Positions 1 to 7,119 of a stretch of DNA of 46,245 nucleotides are shown here, in pieces. The notes under the pieces were generated by a model. The model ran no database searches, was not told the DNA's origin, and was given only the letters and a program-made list of their open reading frames with translations. The position numbers and the translations under genes are program-made. The first letter of the stretch is position 1; the number at the start of each line of letters is the position of its first letter. The stretch spans positions 1 through 46,245 of the IMG/VR virus record IMGVR_UViG_3300004463_000095; one strand, given 5' to 3'. This stretch comes from a virus.

Positions 1-512
1 CCACGACCGTATTCTGGGACTTCGTAGAATCCATTACGCTCATGAGGCTTAGGATAGACGTAAGCAGCCACAACACCAGAATTATAAAATAGATATAGTG
101 CACGAATCGTAAGGATATCCGCATGATTGTGCTTATTGATTAACTCACTAGCAAGGGTCCAATTTTTTGCAGTATTTACGTCATCTTCATTGTCAGCGTC
201 CTCTGGCGAAAATACACATTGAGGTACGTCTTGTGACGCCGCTGCAATAATTGATTCCCCATGAGCACGATAGATGTTAACGATCTTATCAACGTAATAA
301 GTATCAATCGTTTCTTCCTGACCTTGATCATTAATATGACGATAGTCCTTGACCGATTGATCCCAAAATATATCCTGAATATGCTTCCAATATAATTCCA
401 AACCTTTCCAGAAACGAACCTGCGCTTCACGATGAGTTTTCTCCTCACCTTCAATATCTTTCAATACTGATACGATAGCTGCTTGTTCTTCTTCAGTAAA
501 CTTATCAATCAT
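1..512 (-). CDS. Portal protein, N-terminal part (gene continues at the right end of the window)
   Basis: ATG at 512 overlaps the stop of the upstream gene by four bases (ATGA). The frame stays open for 170 codons and runs off position 1 with two bases (gg) left over. The right end of the window supplies the missing base and continues in the same frame, so the whole gene would encode 706 residues. This part begins MIDKFTEEEQAAIVSVLKDI and is helical and charged, as expected for the outer part of a portal. The portal dodecamer forms the DNA gate at the capsid vertex, docks the terminase during packaging and later holds the tail. The length is like P22-type portals (about 700 residues) and longer than T7-type ones. 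The in-frame join is seen directly; the portal call rests on length, position and the sequence of the right-end part. Confidence 0.8.
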   Translation of the reverse strand, partial: MIDKFTEEEQAAIVSVLKDIEGEEKTHREAQVRFWKGLELYWKHIQDIFWDQSVKDYRHINDQGQEETIDTYYVDKIVNIYRAHGESIIAAASQDVPQCVFSPEDADNEDDVNTAKNWTLASELINKHNHADILTIRALYLFYNSGVVAAYVYPKPHERNGFYEVPEYGR

Positions 513-868
513 GATGGCTTACCATTAATAGCATCAACCATCATCTTATCTTTATTATCAGGATGTTTCTCGGCTAATGCCTTAGTCATGCCAGATTCGA
601 TTTGTGCAACTCGTTCCATTAGCTTAGTTATATTTCCGTTTGTATTCTGTTCTACTATTTCTAGCTTAGACTTTGCTTCGTCAAGCTGACCCGTGATAGC
701 ACGCGCGACTCTGAATCTACTATCTTCCGCTTTCATTAATCGTTGATTAACTCGATTAAGTCTACGCCTGGTATCTTTCTTACCCCAGTGTAATCCAATT
801 GCATTAACGATAGTTACAACCGAAGTAGTAACAACACCAACTACTATTACGACGTCCTGTGCCGTCAT
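509..868 (-). CDS. Small membrane-anchored coiled-coil protein, holin- or spanin-like position
   Basis: 119 residues. A hydrophobic segment at residues about 5-27 (VVIVVGVVTTSVVTIVNAIG) is followed by a basic stretch and a long charged helical region, so the likely topology is one N-terminal membrane helix with a coiled-coil tail. Single-helix, coiled-coil proteins of this type occur near lysis or packaging genes in many short-tailed phages, where holin or inner-membrane spanin roles are often suggested. No lysozyme or amidase gene lies beside it, so a lysis role is only an inference. The gene sits between a small basic protein and the portal, and its stop overlaps the portal start, which implies translational coupling. 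Confidence 0.7.
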   Translation of the reverse strand: MTAQDVVIVVGVVTTSVVTIVNAIGLHWGKKDTRRRLNRVNQRLMKAEDSRFRVARAITGQLDEAKSKLEIVEQNTNGNITKLMERVAQIESGMTKALAEKHPDNKDKMMVDAINGKPS

Positions 869-874
869 GATTTT

Positions 875-1024
875 TCATTTCTTATTAGGACTAAGTCCAT
901 GAAGTTTCTTTTTCTTTTCACTTATCATGATTGCTATTGCTTGCTTCCTATTCTTTACTTTCTCACCGCTACCGCTTTTCAAATTTCCTGATTTGAACTT
1001 CGACATTACTTCTTGCCAGGGCAT
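875..1024 (-). CDS. Small basic protein of 49 residues
   Basis: ATG at 1024 shares a base with the TAA of the upstream beta-helix gene (TAATG). The product is 49 residues, starts MPWQEVMSKFKSGNLKSGSG and has a lysine-rich C-terminus ending KKLHGLSPNKK. The central part (KVKNRKQAIAIMISEKKKK) resembles, from memory, a widespread group of very short phage proteins with a KQAIAIALS-type core. Their function is unknown to me; the basic charge would suit nucleic-acid binding. The coupled start and the family-like core make it likely to be a real gene. Confidence 0.7.
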   Translation of the reverse strand: MPWQEVMSKFKSGNLKSGSGEKVKNRKQAIAIMISEKKKKLHGLSPNKK

Positions 1025-2460
1025 TAGAAAGTCACCTTTGTTCTTAAGAGATCAATATCACAACCCTTATCAGCTTCAGGCGACTTGAAGTCTACTATCT
1101 CGTTTGGAGACTTTCTATTGCTTACACCATATTCAATCTTGCGCGGTGCCAATACTGGGACAATAAGATTATCAGCGAACGAACCACCATTGGTATATGC
1201 AGTAAAACCTGGCAAACCATTAGCAACAATAGTATGTAGTCCATAAGATCCTTCGCTGACTACATTGTTATTGAATACTAGATTGTCACACTTACCTTTA
1301 TCGAGATCAAGGAACGAATTGATTTTATTGCTTAGGAATGTGTTGCGACGAGTAGTGATATTGCTCGGCGCCCGTTCAATCTTCATCAAGATTCCTGCGC
1401 CGTTGGGATCGAATATCTTCCCGGTATCATACATTAAATTTTCTTCAATCAGAATGTTATCAGTTCTTTGACTTACTTGAAGATTATCCTCACCAAGGAT
1501 ATTAAAACCGGCAGCGCCATTCCTCAACACGTTCTGTCGAATGATACCATTAGCAACCTGTGTGAATGGACTTCTACCATTTTGGTTGCGCGGAGTTATC
1601 ACGAAGATATATCCAGTCTGACCATCCTTCCAGGAATTCTCGAATATATTATATTCAACTACAAACCCAATCATACATTTGAGTTCAAATACATTCTTAA
1701 CTTTAGCCGCTGGATTACCTCGCCATGATTCTTCTTTAGTAAGAAGATTAGAACTCATTCGGAGACTACGAGGAATCATGGCTTCTGACATAGTATCGGA
1801 GCCACCGAACATTACAGTCTCGCCAGAGGCACTGAACTTGTTATTGTATAAGATGAATGGTCCAGGACCGTTCCATCCGCATACTGCTTGTGAATCGTCA
1901 GTGTAGTAAAAACCCTCGGCCAAACTATTTGTGATACTAACTTCACGACAATTGAGCATGTATCCACGTCTGGTACCCTTATCTCGATTTCCATTGCAGA
2001 TACATTGATCGAATGAGATTTTATTAGGAACTTCTGATGGATCTGTAGCTTTATCACTTCCTATTGATACAATTGTTCCACTAGCAGGAACTAGATCATT
2101 CTGGAAATTGAATCCGATTAGCAGATATTGTTCTGCACGATTCTCAATCTTAAATGATTTAATTTTAACTAGAGCATCGGCCCATTCATTCTCGACTTGT
2201 CCCGATCCTAGTGTTGCATCTGTAATCAATGTAAGATTCTTAATTCCATTCCTTAGAATCAATGAATCATAATAGCCCGGCTTAACTTTAATAATCTTGT
2301 CTGTTAGATTGTCTACTGCGTTCTGTAGTTCTTCATTAGTCTTGACTGTTATTGTATTGACTGGAGGATCGACAGGTGTACTAGGATGTTCTGAAGTGTA
2401 TTCCTCGCGAATCTTCAGAAGTAATTCGTTAATCTGATCGATATAATCTAAAGTATTCAT
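1024..2460 (-). CDS. Right-handed beta-helix protein, candidate tail spike or depolymerase
   Basis: 478 residues. After a short N-terminal helix (residues 1-20) and a proline-rich linker (about 25-35), the protein has the repeating pattern of short beta strands ended by Asn-rich turns (ILYNNKFSAS, VVEYNIFENS, ILIEENLMYD, LVFNNNVVSE) that marks parallel beta-helix or pectate-lyase-like folds. Such proteins commonly bind or cut surface polysaccharide at the tip of short-tailed phages. No catalytic residues can be assigned by eye and no signal peptide is seen. Its place between terminase and portal genes is unusual for a tail spike, so another carbohydrate-related role is possible. The fold is a confident inference; the function is not. 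Confidence 0.75.
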   Translation of the reverse strand: MNTLDYIDQINELLLKIREEYTSEHPSTPVDPPVNTITVKTNEELQNAVDNLTDKIIKVKPGYYDSLILRNGIKNLTLITDATLGSGQVENEWADALVKIKSFKIENRAEQYLLIGFNFQNDLVPASGTIVSIGSDKATDPSEVPNKISFDQCICNGNRDKGTRRGYMLNCREVSITNSLAEGFYYTDDSQAVCGWNGPGPFILYNNKFSASGETVMFGGSDTMSEAMIPRSLRMSSNLLTKEESWRGNPAAKVKNVFELKCMIGFVVEYNIFENSWKDGQTGYIFVITPRNQNGRSPFTQVANGIIRQNVLRNGAAGFNILGEDNLQVSQRTDNILIEENLMYDTGKIFDPNGAGILMKIERAPSNITTRRNTFLSNKINSFLDLDKGKCDNLVFNNNVVSEGSYGLHTIVANGLPGFTAYTNGGSFADNLIVPVLAPRKIEYGVSNRKSPNEIVDFKSPEADKGCDIDLLRTKVTF

Positions 2461-2630
2461 TTGTCTTTTTTGATTGAAGCTCGTTCAGCTTGAATGCGCG
2501 CCCGGCCTAATGAAACTCTAGAATGAACTGGTCTAAATTCTTGTGATTGTGGTACACGATTAGGATGAACTAGATTCTTCCACCAATTAATTTCTTGAAT
2601 TCTATCTTCTAACTGAAACTCCAGACGCAT
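2457..2630 (-). CDS. Small hypothetical protein after the terminase
   Basis: The start is uncertain. From ATG 2630 the product is 57 residues (MRLEFQLEDRIQEINWWKNL onward), with a helical N-terminal half and a basic C-terminal half. The same frame is open without a stop up to 2855, overlapping the terminase 3' end, and the residues just upstream (KSHHEEIVRNYREQ) continue the helical pattern, so a longer form is possible. There is no ATG, GTG or TTG in this frame between the terminase stop and 2630. The stop overlaps the start of the downstream beta-helix gene by four bases. Function unknown. Confidence 0.6.
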   Translation of the reverse strand: MRLEFQLEDRIQEINWWKNLVHPNRVPQSQEFRPVHSRVSLGRARIQAERASIKKDK

Positions 2631-2685
2631 TATTTGTTCTCTATAATTGCGAACGATTTCTTCGTGATGACTTTTACTAACTAGG

Positions 2686-4332
2686 TCAGCGCCTTCTAAA
2701 AGATTTCCTACGTACTGGCTGAATGAAAGGTATTGATGCCTCAACGATTTCCATGCTACGATAATATTCTGTTTGATCGCCGCTCGATACGAGCTGATTA
2801 ACAACGGCATCGATTTTACTTCTCTGTTCATATTCATTTTTACTCTCACTAACATATTCTTTGACTGATTCGAGTAGAATTCGAATCATATCGTATGGAT
2901 CATCACCTTTAAACTCTTTTACATCCTCAGTATTCTGTCCTTCTTTTTGATCGTATATACAATTAGGAATAACATCTATTAATGGCTGGCAAGTTTCTTC
3001 GAAGCACTGAAACTTCGGCAAATTTGTTTCATCTTCAGGCTTGAAGAATCTTTCATATTCTTCATACTTCTCAGGTTCCCACTTATATAATTGCTCAGCG
3101 TATTCTGGATTATAACTTTCTCTTAGAATCTTTTCAGGAATCGTTTTCCAACGCAAAAATTCATGAAGTAATAGCTTACCACCAATACGATCTTTCTTTC
3201 CTAGCTCTAGTTGAATATCTATATCTTCAGCTTTAAGAGCCCTAGCTACTTGCTGATAAATACTTTCATCTTCCCCCCGTTGTTGTACTGCTGAGTGACA
3301 GATTTTAATTTTTCTAACTGAGGGCCAGTCGGTTCCGGTATAGTTAATGAGATCTCTAACCCACTCTCGGATATATTTATTTCGTTCATTATAAACCTTA
3401 TATACATAGACACGGCCATTAGGCGCGATGGCGCCCCAACCAATACACGTATTAGCATCCCAACCCCAATCTATTGCTATTACTTTGGGCCACCATGACG
3501 GTATTGGAAAAGCATTAATAACATGTCTTGCATTAGATGGTTCATCGTAATATGGTGCTAGTCGCCATTCAGAAAATACTTGTCCTGAAAAAGCATTCCA
3601 ATCTCCCATTGCTGCTCGGCGATCAGCTTCTGGAAGTAGTTGAATTTTTAGAATATAGGACTGGTCGATATGAGGATTATCGGTTAGTTCGGCAGGAATG
3701 AATATTCTATCTAGCTGTTTCCATTCTTTAGTTTTAGGGTTCTGAACCCACTCTCTAATTCGTTTATAACCTCCAAGTGCGGGTTTGATAAATCGATTGA
3801 ATACAAACTGGTGACCGATATTTCCCGGATTTCCTGCGCTTCGCACGATTGCAGGAAGGAACGGATCGCTTGAGCGAACTCGTGTGAATGAGAGATATTG
3901 ATATTGAAATGGTAAGAAATGGGTAAGTTCGTCCCATCGTAAGCAGTGATATTCATCTGTATCATATTCTCTTACGCCTTGTTCCTTCTCAGCGTGCCCC
4001 AACCGATCGATTGCACCGTTATCCCACTTCCATCTTCTTTTTTGTTCATTAAGTACTGCACCTGTACTTGGATAATATTTCCTTTGTCTGTCAAGAATCT
4101 CTCTTTCAATATCCGCATACGTTCTTCGCATGTACAATCCACGATAATTGGGATTGTTATGGAATCCGTAAAGTATTGGGAGGAGAACGAGAATTTCAGA
4201 TTTACCTGGACCTTTTTCTCCACCAAAGAATCCTTCAAATATATCAAAAGGCAGAGAGATAAATCTCTCTTGTTTAGGATTCGGAATCCATTTCTTAACT
4301 TCCGCTTCTAATGGACTTGTTACAGAAATCAC
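2686..4332 (-). CDS. terL: Terminase large subunit (TerL)
   Basis: 548 residues. The enzyme is the packaging motor: an N-terminal ATPase drives DNA through the portal and a C-terminal RNase H-like nuclease cuts the concatemer. Walker A is GGEKGPGKSE (residues 37-46), the Walker B/DExx region is LRWDELTHF (about 131-139), and an acidic nuclease-type strand VIAIDWGWD lies in the C-terminal half. Length is normal for the family. The start is GTG: the frame is closed by a TAG two codons upstream and no in-frame ATG precedes the Walker A. The GTG overlaps the stop of a five-codon leader ORF that has the better ribosome binding site. The extreme C-terminus is basic (RRKSFRRR). Confidence 0.95.
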   Translation of the reverse strand: MISVTSPLEAEVKKWIPNPKQERFISLPFDIFEGFFGGEKGPGKSEILVLLPILYGFHNNPNYRGLYMRRTYADIEREILDRQRKYYPSTGAVLNEQKRRWKWDNGAIDRLGHAEKEQGVREYDTDEYHCLRWDELTHFLPFQYQYLSFTRVRSSDPFLPAIVRSAGNPGNIGHQFVFNRFIKPALGGYKRIREWVQNPKTKEWKQLDRIFIPAELTDNPHIDQSYILKIQLLPEADRRAAMGDWNAFSGQVFSEWRLAPYYDEPSNARHVINAFPIPSWWPKVIAIDWGWDANTCIGWGAIAPNGRVYVYKVYNERNKYIREWVRDLINYTGTDWPSVRKIKICHSAVQQRGEDESIYQQVARALKAEDIDIQLELGKKDRIGGKLLLHEFLRWKTIPEKILRESYNPEYAEQLYKWEPEKYEEYERFFKPEDETNLPKFQCFEETCQPLIDVIPNCIYDQKEGQNTEDVKEFKGDDPYDMIRILLESVKEYVSESKNEYEQRSKIDAVVNQLVSSGDQTEYYRSMEIVEASIPFIQPVRRKSFRRR

Positions 4333-4346
4333 TGACTAATAATCAT
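4329..4346 (-). other. Five-codon leader ORF overlapping the terL start
   Basis: On the minus strand a good ribosome binding site (AAGG, six bases upstream) precedes ATG ATT ATT AGT CAG TGA. The TGA overlaps the terL GTG as GTGA. The terL start itself has no visible Shine-Dalgarno sequence at proper spacing, so ribosomes may load on the leader and re-initiate on terL. This is an inference from sequence layout. Confidence 0.4.
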
Positions 4347-4362
4347 TGATACCTTCATATGA

Positions 4363-4971
4363 TTACTTATTCCTGTATACTTCAGCATCTGTTTTATTTT
4401 GACCTACTGCCGGATTAAATTTGCATAGCGTGCTAAGAATTGGAATGAGTTTCTTGAGAGATTCCTCAAGATCATTTACGATTTGAGTCAATCTATCATT
4501 CAATTGTGAATTGGATTGAACTAATCCATTAAGAATCTGTTCGTTCTGACCTACAAGATGATCTAACTTCTGATGAACTAGCATGAATTGATCATGAATA
4601 TACTTCATGTCAAGATCATTATCACCATTACCATTATCAGGATCTGGAGGATTAGGATTATCATCAATAGGATCGTGCATAGGATCGAGCGCGATCAATG
4701 CATTCTGTGGTCCTAATACTTGCCATGTAGGTTCATTAGCATTTACGGGAGGGCCTGCGCTCTTGAGACAATCAATCGCCATACCTTCTACGATTAATCC
4801 ATCTACTTTCCTACCTTGACAATTATCGCCTGAAGTCTTTTGAATTAACTTCCATCCGGCGCGTTGAGCGGCGAGGTTGGTTATACGATAAGCATCACAT
4901 GGAGTATTCCACTGTTGACCAATAGCTTCTAGATCTTGTTTAGCTTTAATGATTACGTCTACATTTGCCAT
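4363..4971 (-). CDS. Conserved phage protein: small globular N-domain, linker and coiled coil
   Basis: 202 residues in three parts. The N-terminal domain (about 1-95, AYRITNLAAQRAGWKLIQK ... DNCQGRKVDGLIVEG ... EPTWQVLGP) resembles, from memory, an unassigned module found in many environmental phages (GxxLLxK..GxNCxGxxxDxI). A Pro/Asp/Asn-rich linker follows at about 100-120, then an amphipathic helix (FMLVHQKLDHLVGQNEQIL ... LTQIVNDLEESLKKL), probably an oligomerising coiled coil. It is coupled to its neighbours: the start shares a base with the upstream TAA (TAATG). No enzymatic motif is seen and the function is unknown; a virion or lysis-associated role is possible from context only. Confidence 0.75.
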   Translation of the reverse strand: MANVDVIIKAKQDLEAIGQQWNTPCDAYRITNLAAQRAGWKLIQKTSGDNCQGRKVDGLIVEGMAIDCLKSAGPPVNANEPTWQVLGPQNALIALDPMHDPIDDNPNPPDPDNGNGDNDLDMKYIHDQFMLVHQKLDHLVGQNEQILNGLVQSNSQLNDRLTQIVNDLEESLKKLIPILSTLCKFNPAVGQNKTDAEVYRNK

Positions 4972-5195
4972 TATATTTTCTCAAAAGTTAAATTAATCTG
5001 AGGAATTTCTTCGCCATCTTTCAATTCTGGAAACGATGGATGTTCTACTAAAATTCTACAATATCCAAGATAATCTACATCTGATCTAATATATCGAGCG
5101 TCTTGAGGTAGTCCATGCGCTCGATAATGGTGCTCGTTTTCTGAAAAGAATTGAAGTAAGATGTGCATTGATATTGTGAAGTATTTATATCTCAT
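4971..5195 (-). CDS. Hypothetical protein, 74 residues
   Basis: Starts MRYKYFTISMHILLQFFSEN. The C-terminal half (GYCRILVEHPSFPELKDGEE) contains a VLVEHPSFPEVPEGE-like motif that I recall from small phage proteins of unknown function. No membrane segment or catalytic motif is visible. It lies between the cold-shock-domain gene and the coiled-coil gene, with 8 bases to the former and a one-base overlap with the latter. Confidence 0.7.
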   Translation of the reverse strand: MRYKYFTISMHILLQFFSENEHHYRAHGLPQDARYIRSDVDYLGYCRILVEHPSFPELKDGEEIPQINLTFEKI

Positions 5196-5203
5196 AAGAA
5201 TAA

Positions 5204-5431
5204 TTAATCGATAGCAATGATATCTCTAGCACGAAGTTTATCTTCGAACTTTTCAGGCTTAAATTCAACTGTCGTACCTACTGACAATTGATTCATGGTC
5301 TTTGTTTTCTTATCTAGAAAAGTCCAATAGAAAAAATAATCAGTACCATCGGCTCCACCTATGAATCCATAATTCTTTTTCAAACTCTTGATGCGACCAC
5401 GAATTTTCCCGTTCCCATTTCCTTCACTCAT
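5204..5431 (-). CDS. Cold-shock-domain protein (late block)
   Basis: 75 residues. The pattern GKIRGRIKSLKKNYGFIGG...DYFFYWTFLD...VGTTVEFKPE...LRARDIIAI follows the CspA-type OB fold: RNP1-like KKNYGFI, RNP2-like DYFFY, then the VxF and final strand. Such proteins bind single-stranded RNA or DNA and can melt RNA structure. It is the second gene of the late block, between the TerS candidate and a small unknown gene. A second cold-shock-like gene lies in the early block at 18430. Role in the phage cycle unknown; RNA chaperone or transcription antitermination are the usual possibilities. Confidence 0.85.
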   Translation of the reverse strand: MSEGNGNGKIRGRIKSLKKNYGFIGGADGTDYFFYWTFLDKKTKTMNQLSVGTTVEFKPEKFEDKLRARDIIAID

Positions 5432-5437
5432 TTTATT

Positions 5438-6019
5438 TTATCCTGGCGAATTATCAATAACCTTACGACCTAAATCAATAATTTCAAAAGTATCAGACTT
5501 CAATGGAGTTGGAGTATAGAAAACAATATTGTTCTGAACATTTTGAGATTCCGGACGCGCAGAAACTTTCTCGACTACTCTTGAAATATTAGCAGCAACT
5601 ACTGATAGTTCAGTTGCTTTGCAAGCATCTAGCTTTTGCTCAAATTCGTCTGAATCGAGTTTACCCAAAACTCTTAACAATGCTTTGTTTGATTTCCTAG
5701 AAATTCTCTCGCGTCGTCTAGTTACAACTTCTTTGAGTTTATCATCTGGCTGATCGTAACTACTAGTAGAAGTAGAACCATGTTGATAAGCGGCTACGCT
5801 ACTAGTCGATATTCCAAAAGTATTAGCTAATGATTTCTGAGTTGAAGAATCATCATCAGCTACAATTTCTCTTACAACAGATGGAACATTATTGTCATTA
5901 GGCTTCCTGCCGTGGAACGGCCGTCTAACAACGTTATCTATTACTGCTGGTTTGATATTATTAGTTTTATTATTGATTTCGAGGTCGAAGACCTCATCTG
6001 ATACTATTCCCATTGGCAT
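5438..6019 (-). CDS. Putative terminase small subunit (TerS)
   Basis: 193 residues, first gene of the late block and four genes upstream of TerL. After a disordered N-terminus, residues about 65-85 (TQKSLANTFGISTSSVAAYQ) form a helix-turn-helix-like segment followed by Tyr/Ser-rich sequence. Residues about 95-155 are helical (KLKEVVTRRRERI, LLRVLGKL, ELSVVAANISRVVEKV), matching the DNA-binding plus oligomerisation-core plan of small terminases, which recognise the packaging site. The start is ATG 6019 with GAGAGGTG about ten bases upstream; an alternative ATG lies two codons later. It could instead be a late transcription regulator, but position and domain plan favour TerS. Confidence 0.6.
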   Translation of the reverse strand: MPMGIVSDEVFDLEINNKTNNIKPAVIDNVVRRPFHGRKPNDNNVPSVVREIVADDDSSTQKSLANTFGISTSSVAAYQHGSTSTSSYDQPDDKLKEVVTRRRERISRKSNKALLRVLGKLDSDEFEQKLDACKATELSVVAANISRVVEKVSARPESQNVQNNIVFYTPTPLKSDTFEIIDLGRKVIDNSPG

Positions 6020-6054
6020 ATTAATTTACACCTCTCCCAAACTTTCTAAGGTGA

Positions 6055-6083
6055 ATTATACCACGGTTCCGGTCGACCCAAGC
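6055..6083 (-). promoter_or_regulatory. Promoter of the late block, extended -10 type
   Basis: On the minus strand a perfect TATAAT (6060-6055) is preceded by TGG (6063-6061), making an extended -10 (TGnTATAAT). No good -35 is present; the closest is TTGGGT about 15 bases upstream. The start of transcription would fall near 6048, about 29 bases before the first late gene. Nothing else resembling a promoter lies directly before this block. Confidence 0.65.
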
Positions 6084-6110
6084 AGACTGAACTTCCGGTT
6101 GAAGAATTGT

Positions 6111-6137
6111 TTATAATTAATATTATAAGCATGCTTA
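6111..6137. promoter_or_regulatory. Adjacent palindromes upstream of the late promoter
   Basis: TTATAATTAATATTATAA (6111-6128) is a 7-bp inverted repeat around four bases. It is immediately followed by, and shares three bases with, the perfect 12-bp palindrome TAAGCATGCTTA (6126-6137). They lie about 50-80 bp upstream of the late -10, where an activator or repressor could bind. Operator function is inferred. Confidence 0.4.
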
Positions 6138-6184
6138 ATAGGGGACCCTTTTATATTTTTCTAAGAGTATATGTATTTGAACCT

Positions 6185-6225
6185 TGCCCCCTCCCTACTT
6201 GCATGGGACCATGCGCAAAGGGGCA
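6185..6225. other. Nested hairpin in the 6.0-6.35 kb gap
   Basis: TGCCCC (6185-6190) pairs with GGGGCA (6220-6225), enclosing the near-palindrome GCATGGGACCATGC (6201-6214). No gene is supported between 6020 and 6348: the stretch holds the late promoter, palindromes, this hairpin and the GC-rich hairpin at 6303-6335. A minus-strand TTGACT ... TGGTATGCC promoter-like pair lies just upstream at about 6222-6251, so a short untranslated RNA is possible but unproven. Confidence 0.3.
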
Positions 6226-6302
6226 TACCACACCCTGCCGGGCGAAGTCAAGAGGTTTGATTTTACTAGGTGGTAGTGCTAGACGGAAGTGTTACGAGGT
6301 AG

Positions 6303-6335
6303 GTGCGAGCGCACCTTGTGATGTAGTGCGCTCGC
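6303..6335 (-). terminator. GC-rich hairpin after the small minus-strand gene cluster
   Basis: GCGAGCGCAC (6305-6314) and GTGCGCTCGC (6326-6335) form a perfect 10-bp stem with an 11-base loop, 14 bases beyond the stop of the 43-residue gene. The left arm can also fold alone (GGTGCG-AG-CGCACC), a mutually exclusive alternative. No U-run follows on either strand, so it is either a weak or Rho-assisted terminator or another RNA element. Confidence 0.4.
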
Positions 6336-6348
6336 TGCTGGCAGGTGC

Positions 6349-6480
6349 TTATAGCAGGCTTGAGGTAGGACCACCGACAATCGAATAGTCACGAATGATT
6401 CTGCTACCGTCAGAACCAATGAATAGCGCGGACCAAACATCAAAGAACAATCCGCGTGATTCAATCCTGATAGTAACCAT
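6349..6480 (-). CDS. Small hypothetical protein, 43 residues
   Basis: ATG at 6480 shares its A with the TGA of the upstream gene (TGATG) and is preceded by GGTGAG, so it is translationally coupled. The product starts MVTIRIESRGLFFDVWSALF and has no recognised domain. It is the last gene of the small minus-strand cluster and is followed by a strong hairpin. Confidence 0.55.
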   Translation of the reverse strand: MVTIRIESRGLFFDVWSALFIGSDGSRIIRDYSIVGGPTSSLL

Positions 6481-6632
6481 CAGCTCACCTTGCGCGCATC
6501 AATGCGCGTATCAATCCAACCACGATACCGACGGCGAAGCGAGGCTTGCGCGTAGTGGAAGCTGCGCGCATCAGTGAAGCGCATGAACACTGCGCACCTT
6601 GAATCGATGAATACCGCGATTTGGTAGCGCAT
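6480..6632 (-). CDS. Small basic hypothetical protein, 50 residues
   Basis: The start is ATG 6632, two bases after the upstream stop and with GAGGT five bases before it. A longer reading from 6689 would overlap the upstream gene and lacks a ribosome binding site. The product (MRYQIAVFIDSRCAVFMRFT onward) is Arg-rich in its C-terminal half. Function unknown. Confidence 0.55.
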   Translation of the reverse strand: MRYQIAVFIDSRCAVFMRFTDARSFHYAQASLRRRYRGWIDTRIDARKVS

Positions 6633-6634
6633 GA

Positions 6635-6841
6635 TTACCTCAGTTTGGATTGGCGCAATGCCTTGCGCGCATGGTGTGCAGCAATGCAAGCTTGCTGATA
6701 CACAAGGTCAGTGTGAAACTGCCAGCGCTCTGCAATCACTTCATGTGAATATGAAAGCATATTCATAACGTCGCGCCCATACAGCGCGGCCAATTCAGAT
6801 TGTGTCGCGCGCGGACCATACGAGCCATCTTTATTAATCAT
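6635..6841 (-). CDS. Small hypothetical protein, possibly translated from a leaderless mRNA
   Basis: 68 residues starting MINKDGSYGPRATQSELAAL, helical, with an Ala/Arg/His-rich C-terminus. No ribosome binding site precedes ATG 6841. Instead a sigma70-like promoter (TTGACA, 17 bp, GACACT) ends six bases before the ATG, so the transcript would start at or next to the A of the start codon. Function unknown. Confidence 0.6.
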   Translation of the reverse strand: MINKDGSYGPRATQSELAALYGRDVMNMLSYSHEVIAERWQFHTDLVYQQACIAAHHARKALRQSKLR

Positions 6842-6847
6842 GATGTT

Positions 6848-6876
6848 AGTGTCTCATGCACCTGAAACAGTGTCAA
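6848..6876 (-). promoter_or_regulatory. Sigma70-like promoter upstream of the 68-residue gene
   Basis: Minus strand: perfect TTGACA (6876-6871), 17-bp spacer, GACACT (6853-6848). The spacer end and -10 read CATGAGACACT, nearly identical to the promoter at 7599-7627 (CATGAGACAAT), so the two probably share one recognition mode. The predicted start of transcription is at or next to the ATG at 6841. Confidence 0.6.
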
Positions 6877-6898
6877 GCGTATAATGCACAATTCTACA

Positions 6899-7096
6899 CT
6901 AAATCTGATAACCCTGTGCATGTAATGCAGCATTATGCTCTAGAGTTTCCAGCCTATCACGATACCAACAATACATATCAAAATAGTAATCTCGTTTCGG
7001 CCAACCATGCACGCGAGCACGCTCGTATGCTTCCCAATACATGATTGCGCGGCGCTCAGTCTCAGTCAGTGAATACCAGAAAGGTATTACAGGCAT
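6899..7096 (-). CDS. Small aromatic-rich hypothetical protein, 65 residues
   Basis: ATG 7096 has GAGGT four bases upstream; the longer reading from 7138 would start inside the terminator hairpin and is rejected. The product (MPVIPFWYSLTETERRAIMY onward) is rich in Trp, Tyr and Arg (YYFDMYCWYRDRLETLE) and probably helical. Not recognised. It lies between the terminator of the upstream gene and the promoter of the downstream gene. Confidence 0.6.
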   Translation of the reverse strand: MPVIPFWYSLTETERRAIMYWEAYERARVHGWPKRDYYFDMYCWYRDRLETLEHNAALHAQGYQI

Positions 7097-7119
7097 GTTA
7101 ACCTCATACTGATAAATAC

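Noticed and set aside
2631-2855. Longer reading of the small gene after TerL, starting at 2855
   Set aside because: It would overlap the terminase by 170 bases with no clear ribosome binding site. Kept only as a possible alternative start.
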